Below, one piece after another: positions 60,272 through 64,000 of a stretch of 64,000 nt of DNA. The DNA is taken from contig NZ_BMSA01000003.1 in NCBI RefSeq assembly GCF_014648915.1, positions 248,001-312,000 of the forward strand, read 5' to 3'. Origin of the DNA: Streptomyces phaeofaciens (GTDB taxonomy: Bacteria; Actinomycetota; Actinomycetes; Streptomycetales; Streptomycetaceae). The first letter of the stretch is position 1. Every line of letters starts with the position of its first letter. The translations under genes and the position numbers were made by a program. The notes below the pieces were generated by a model that was given only the letters and a program-made list of their open reading frames with translations, was not told the origin of the DNA and did not search any database.

Positions 60272-61612
60272 ATGACCTTCGCCCTGCCCCTGCCGCGCGC
60301 CCGGACGCTGTCACCGGTGCTGCCGGTCGCCGCCGTGGTCGCCGTCCTCGCCCTGCCCGTCTCCCCCGGCGGCGAGGGCGGCGCGGGACCGGCCGACGCG
60401 CTCTCCGCGCTCGTCGTGCTGTTCTGCGCGGTCCGGCTGCTGCGGGAGCGGCGGCGCCCGCTGTCCCGTACGTCCGCCGTGGTCCTCGGGCTGCCGGTCG
60501 CCGGGATCGCGCTGGCCGCGCTCGGGGCGTCCTCGCCGGGCGCGGGGCTGACCGGCCTGGGCCGCTATCTCCAGGTGTTCGTGCTGGTCCCGGCGGCCGT
60601 GCTGCTCCTGATCCGGGGCCGGTCCGACCTGAGGCTGCTGGCCTGGGCGTTCGTGGGGCTCGCCGGGTGGCAGGGGGCGGTGGGCGTGCACCAGTTCGTC
60701 ACCGGGACCGGGGCCTCCTACCAGGGCGAGACGATCCGCGCGGTCGGCACCTTCGGGCCGCAGGACGTGATGGGCATGGCGACGGTGGTGTCCTTCGGCC
60801 TGGTCTGCGCGGTGGGACTGGCCCTCGGGCGGACCGCCGTACGGCAGCGGGCGGTCGCCGCCGCCGCGGCGCTGGCCCTGCTGGTGCCGCTCGCGCTGTC
60901 CTTCAGCCGGGGGGCGTGGATCGCGACCGTGGTGGCCTGCTCGGTGCAGCTGGGGCTGGCCGGGCTGCGGCGGGCTCTGACGGTGGCCGCGGTGGCGGTC
61001 GCGGCGGGGGTGGTCCTGGTCGGCGGGTTCGGGGTGGGCTCGGCGATGCTCCAGGAGCGGATCGGCAGCATCACGCAGGTCGGCGACGCCCCGGACCAGT
61101 CGGTCACCGACCGGTACACGATGTGGGCGGCCGCCGTCGGGATGTGGCGGGAGCAGCCGCTGACCGGCGTCGGGCTGAAGGGCTTCCCCGAGCACCGGGA
61201 CGCGCACGCCTCGCTGGCGCTGTCCTCGGGCAGTGACACCGACGGCGCGGGCTCGGGCTTCGTGCGGCAGCCGTTGCTCTCCCCGCACAACATGTACCTG
61301 CTGATCCTCAGCGAGCAGGGCCTGATCGGGCTGCTCGCGCTGGCGGGCGGCTGGCTGGCCCTGCTGGCGTGCGGGCTGCGCGGGTGGTGGGCCGTGCGCC
61401 GGGCCGGTCCCGGCCTGGACTGCGCGCTCGTCGCCTGCGGCCTGCTGCTGTGGCAGCTCACCGACTTCATGTACGCCGACATCGGCGGGCCCTCGACCGT
61501 GCTGACCGCCGTCGTCCTCGGGGTGGTGGCGTGGTGGGCGCTGGCCGGCGGGCGGGCCGTCGGCGCCGTTCCGGCGGGCCCGGCCTGCGGCGGGGAGGCG
61601 CAAAGCCGATGA
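60272..61612 (+). CDS. O-antigen ligase / polymerase-like membrane protein
   Basis: The 446-residue protein has about eleven helices. It has the WzyC-type extracytoplasmic loop with TGVGLKGFPEHR, followed by PHNMYLLILSEQGLIGLLAL, the conserved HN...E-x-G segment of the family. It would polymerise or ligate lipid-linked repeat units outside the membrane. ATG 60272 lies eight bases after the previous stop, and its own stop overlaps the next start. Confidence 0.83.
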   Translation: MTFALPLPRARTLSPVLPVAAVVAVLALPVSPGGEGGAGPADALSALVVLFCAVRLLRERRRPLSRTSAVVLGLPVAGIALAALGASSPGAGLTGLGRYLQVFVLVPAAVLLLIRGRSDLRLLAWAFVGLAGWQGAVGVHQFVTGTGASYQGETIRAVGTFGPQDVMGMATVVSFGLVCAVGLALGRTAVRQRAVAAAAALALLVPLALSFSRGAWIATVVACSVQLGLAGLRRALTVAAVAVAAGVVLVGGFGVGSAMLQERIGSITQVGDAPDQSVTDRYTMWAAAVGMWREQPLTGVGLKGFPEHRDAHASLALSSGSDTDGAGSGFVRQPLLSPHNMYLLILSEQGLIGLLALAGGWLALLACGLRGWWAVRRAGPGLDCALVACGLLLWQLTDFMYADIGGPSTVLTAVVLGVVAWWALAGGRAVGAVPAGPACGGEAQSR

Positions 61613-63294
61613 GGGGAACTCCTTCCCGGACGCCTCGCACGGGCCGCCGGACCACGCGCGCCGGCCGCCGGGCGGTCGTGCCGCCGGCCCGGTCCGCCGC
61701 TCCGTCCGAGGAGGCTGCTTCCGGACTCCCCGTGGCCTCCCGGGGTTTCCTCGCCAAGGCCGCCCTGGTCACCGCCGCGCTCTCGGTCGCCGGGGCGCTG
61801 CTGGGGCTGGTCCGCGACCAGGCGCTGGCCCGGCTGTTCGGGGCGGGCAGCGACACGGACGCCTTCCTGGTCGCGTGGACCGTGCCGGAGTTCGCGGCCA
61901 CGCTGCTGATCGAGGACGGGCTGGCGTTCGCGCTGATCCCGGCGTTCAGCATGGCGCTGGCCCGCCGCGCCCAGGGTGTCCCGGGCGACCCGGTGCGCGC
62001 CCTGGTCGCCGGGACGCTGCCGCGTCTGTCGCTGGCGTTCGTCGCGGTCGGCGCGCTGCTCGCCGGGATCGCGCCCCAGGTGGTCGAGGTGCTCGCCCCC
62101 GGTCTGCCGGATCCCGCGCTCGCCGTCGACTGCACCCGGCTCACCGCGACCTGCGTGGTGAGCTTCGGTCTCGCCGGGTACTGCAGCGCGGCCCTGCGCG
62201 CGCACCGGCGGTTCGTGGCGCCCGCGGCCATCTACGTGGCCTACAACGTCGGCATCATCACCGGGATGCTCGTGCTGGGCGGGCGGTGGGGGGTGCGGGC
62301 GGCGGCGGCCGGGGTGGCGGTCGGCGGCTGCCTCATGGTCGCCGTCCAGCTTCCTTCCCTGCTGCGGCAGCTGGGGAAGCGGGCCCCCGTGGGGGCGGAC
62401 GGCGGTGCGCAGGAGGCGCGGCCGCTGGACACCGCGCTGCTGGCGACCGTGCTGCTCTTCGCGCTGTGCCGGCAGTCGCAGGTCCTCGTCGAGCGGTTCC
62501 TGGCCTCCTCGCTGCCCTCCGGGGCGATCTCGCACCTCAACTACGCCCAGAAGGTCGCGCAGATGCCGATGATCCTGTCGGTGATGGTGTGCACGGTCAC
62601 CTTCCCGGTGGTCGCGCGGGCGCTGGCCGACGGGGACACCGAGCGGGCCCGGGACCGGGTGGAGCGGGATCTGGCGCTGGCCGCGTCCATCGTGCTGCTG
62701 GGCACGGCGGCGGTGGTGGCGTGTGCCCCGCAGATCATCGAACTCCTCTTCCAGCGGGGCGCGTTCACCGCGCGGGACACGGCGGCGACCGCCGGGGTGA
62801 TGCGGGTGTACGCGTTCGGGCTGCTCGGCCAGACCCTCACCGGTGTGCTGGCCCGCTCGTACTTCTCGGCGGGCCGCGGCGCCTGGCGTCCGGTGGGCGC
62901 GATGGCCACCGGGATCGTGGTGACGTCCGTGACCGGCGCGCTGTGCGTCACGGCCTGGGGTGTGTACGGCATCGCCGCCGCCAACGCGGCCGGGATCACC
63001 GTCACCGCACTGGTGCTGCTGGCCGGGACGGGCCCGCGCAGCGTCCCGATCCGGATCCCGTGGGTGCTCCGCGAGCTGGCCCGACCGGTGCTGGCCGCCA
63101 TCGTGGCGACGCTCGCCGGCGCCCTGGTGGCCGCCCGGTGCGGCGGGCCGCTGTCCGCGCTGGCCGCCGGGGGGCTCACCGTGACCGCCGTCTTCGTGCT
63201 GCTCGGCCGGGCCCTGGGTGCCCAGGGCGTGGCCTGCGCGCTCCGTTCCGTACGTTCCGTGACCCGAAGGCTGCCGTATGTCTCTTCCCGTTGA
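61609..63294 (+). CDS. MurJ/MVF-family lipid-linked oligosaccharide flippase
   Basis: The 561-residue protein has about 14 helices after a basic, disordered head of 45 residues. Features of the MOP superfamily include LGLVRDQALARLFGAGSDTD at the first helix pair, LNYAQKVAQMPMILS, and LLFQRGAFTARDT with LARSYFSAGR. Being encoded inside an exopolysaccharide operon, it probably flips the lipid-linked repeat unit (Wzx role) rather than lipid II, which the housekeeping MurJ would handle. Confidence 0.87.
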   Translation: MRGTPSRTPRTGRRTTRAGRRAVVPPARSAAPSEEAASGLPVASRGFLAKAALVTAALSVAGALLGLVRDQALARLFGAGSDTDAFLVAWTVPEFAATLLIEDGLAFALIPAFSMALARRAQGVPGDPVRALVAGTLPRLSLAFVAVGALLAGIAPQVVEVLAPGLPDPALAVDCTRLTATCVVSFGLAGYCSAALRAHRRFVAPAAIYVAYNVGIITGMLVLGGRWGVRAAAAGVAVGGCLMVAVQLPSLLRQLGKRAPVGADGGAQEARPLDTALLATVLLFALCRQSQVLVERFLASSLPSGAISHLNYAQKVAQMPMILSVMVCTVTFPVVARALADGDTERARDRVERDLALAASIVLLGTAAVVACAPQIIELLFQRGAFTARDTAATAGVMRVYAFGLLGQTLTGVLARSYFSAGRGAWRPVGAMATGIVVTSVTGALCVTAWGVYGIAAANAAGITVTALVLLAGTGPRSVPIRIPWVLRELARPVLAAIVATLAGALVAARCGGPLSALAAGGLTVTAVFVLLGRALGAQGVACALRSVRSVTRRLPYVSSR

Positions 63295-63997
63295 CACCAG
63301 GGTCCCCTGGGTGGCGATGTACCACTCCGTGGGGGACTGCTCCGACGACCCCTACCGGATCACCGTCACCCCCGAGCGGCTGGACCGGCAGCTGGCCTGG
63401 CTGACGCGCCGTGGCCTCAGGGGTGTCTCCGTGGCCGAGCTGCTGGCCGCGCCCACCCGCCGGGGCCTGGTGGGCCTGACCTTCGACGACGGTTACGCCG
63501 ACTTCCTGTCCGGCGCCCTGCCCGTGCTGCGCCGCCACGGCTGTACGGCCACGCTGTTCGTGCTGCCGGGCCGGCTCGGCGGCGACAACGCCTGGGACCC
63601 GCTGGGCCCGCGCAGGCCGCTGCTCACCGCCGACGGCATCCGGCAGGCCGCGGCCGAGGGCGTCGAGATCGGCTCGCACGGCCTCACGCACGTCGATCTG
63701 ACCCGCGCCGACGACCTCACCCTCAAGGCGGAGACCGTCGAGAGCCGCGGCGTCCTCGCCGACCTGCTCGGCACCGCGATCGCCGGCTTCTGCTACCCCT
63801 ACGGGACGGTCGACCGCCGTGCCATGGACGCCGTACGGGGCGCCGGGTACGGCTACGCGTGCGCGATCGACCCCGGCCCGCTGAACGGCCCGCACGCACT
63901 GCCCCGGGTCCATGTCGGGCAGAACGACACCGCGCTGCGCCTCTTCCTCAAGTACCGGCTGCACCGGCTGCGCCGGCGTCCCGTCGAGGGGCTGTAG
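63278..63997 (+). CDS. Polysaccharide deacetylase (CE4)
   Basis: The 239-residue NodB-homology domain has the metal and catalytic motifs TFDDGYADF and IGSHGLTHVDL, plus FCYPYGTVDRRAM. It removes acetyl groups from N-acetylated sugars. There is no clear signal peptide, although a short N-terminus could hide a non-classical one, so the site of action is open. Its ATG lies 17 bases inside the flippase gene. It probably modifies the polymer made by this operon. The stop is three bases before the window end. Confidence 0.9.
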   Translation: MSLPVDTRVPWVAMYHSVGDCSDDPYRITVTPERLDRQLAWLTRRGLRGVSVAELLAAPTRRGLVGLTFDDGYADFLSGALPVLRRHGCTATLFVLPGRLGGDNAWDPLGPRRPLLTADGIRQAAAEGVEIGSHGLTHVDLTRADDLTLKAETVESRGVLADLLGTAIAGFCYPYGTVDRRAMDAVRGAGYGYACAIDPGPLNGPHALPRVHVGQNDTALRLFLKYRLHRLRRRPVEGL

Positions 63998-64000
63998 TGC

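Overview
The window reads as a chromosomal segment of a Streptomyces species. It has very high G+C, dense genes with GTG, TTG and ATG starts, and frequent 4-bp ATGA/GTGA stop-start overlaps. It also carries chaplin genes, a melC tyrosinase operon, a chitosan-type csn operon and ssbB. As far as I can recall, the gene order from malQ to chpF follows the S. coelicolor malQ / csn / ssbB / chpG-mel-chpF region, with a P450-rppA block added; I could not check this.

Layout. 1-8316: the end of a TetR-type regulator, a small membrane protein, malQ with a short gene abutting its start, then an ECF sigma factor / zinc-finger anti-sigma / ABC transporter operon and an HNH nuclease. 8631-11453: an MscS-type channel, a Uma2-family protein and a secreted protein. 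11552-18452: the csnR-csnEFGHK operon (ROK repressor, ABC importer, GH4 glycosidase, sugar kinase), headed by a perfect 15-bp palindrome that is probably the CsnR operator. 18674-29741: a seven-gene signalling block with a GlnX-like membrane sensor, a GlnH-like binding protein, a coiled-coil protein, a PknG-like kinase, a PP2C phosphatase, a vWA protein and an FHA protein. 29760-34130: an isoaspartyl methyltransferase-like enzyme, a group II truncated globin, a conserved unknown, a hotdog thioesterase and ettA.

34505-37351 is a pigment cassette: a CYP158-like P450 and the type III PKS rppA. It is followed by a Tat-exported multicopper oxidase and an LAETG-anchored surface protein whose thioester cysteine is a glycine. 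40821-45614 holds an inverted-repeat-rich spacer, ssbB and two adjacent GTPase genes. A tRNA-Arg(TCT) with its terminator lies at 45935-46041.

47677-52428 is the most unusual locus. A divergent unit encodes a Sfp-type phosphopantetheinyl transferase and a SpeD-like pyruvoyl decarboxylase homologue on the minus strand. On the plus strand it encodes a BpsA-like aminopropyltransferase fused to a GNAT domain, an FkbH-like HAD protein and an acyl carrier protein. This combines polyamine enzymology with carrier-protein chemistry, and the SpeD homologue has tyrosine where the catalytic cysteine is expected. I infer an undescribed pathway to an acylated polyamine-like metabolite.

52577-57158 is a developmental surface block: two short chaplin genes flank melC1/melC2, a VKOR-family membrane protein and small secreted proteins. 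The first chaplin has an extra His/Lys/Asp/Gly repeat tail. 57679-63997 is a tightly overlapping exopolysaccharide operon: GT4 glycosyltransferase, polyprenyl-phosphate sugar transferase, O-antigen-ligase-like protein, MurJ/Wzx-like flippase and polysaccharide deacetylase.
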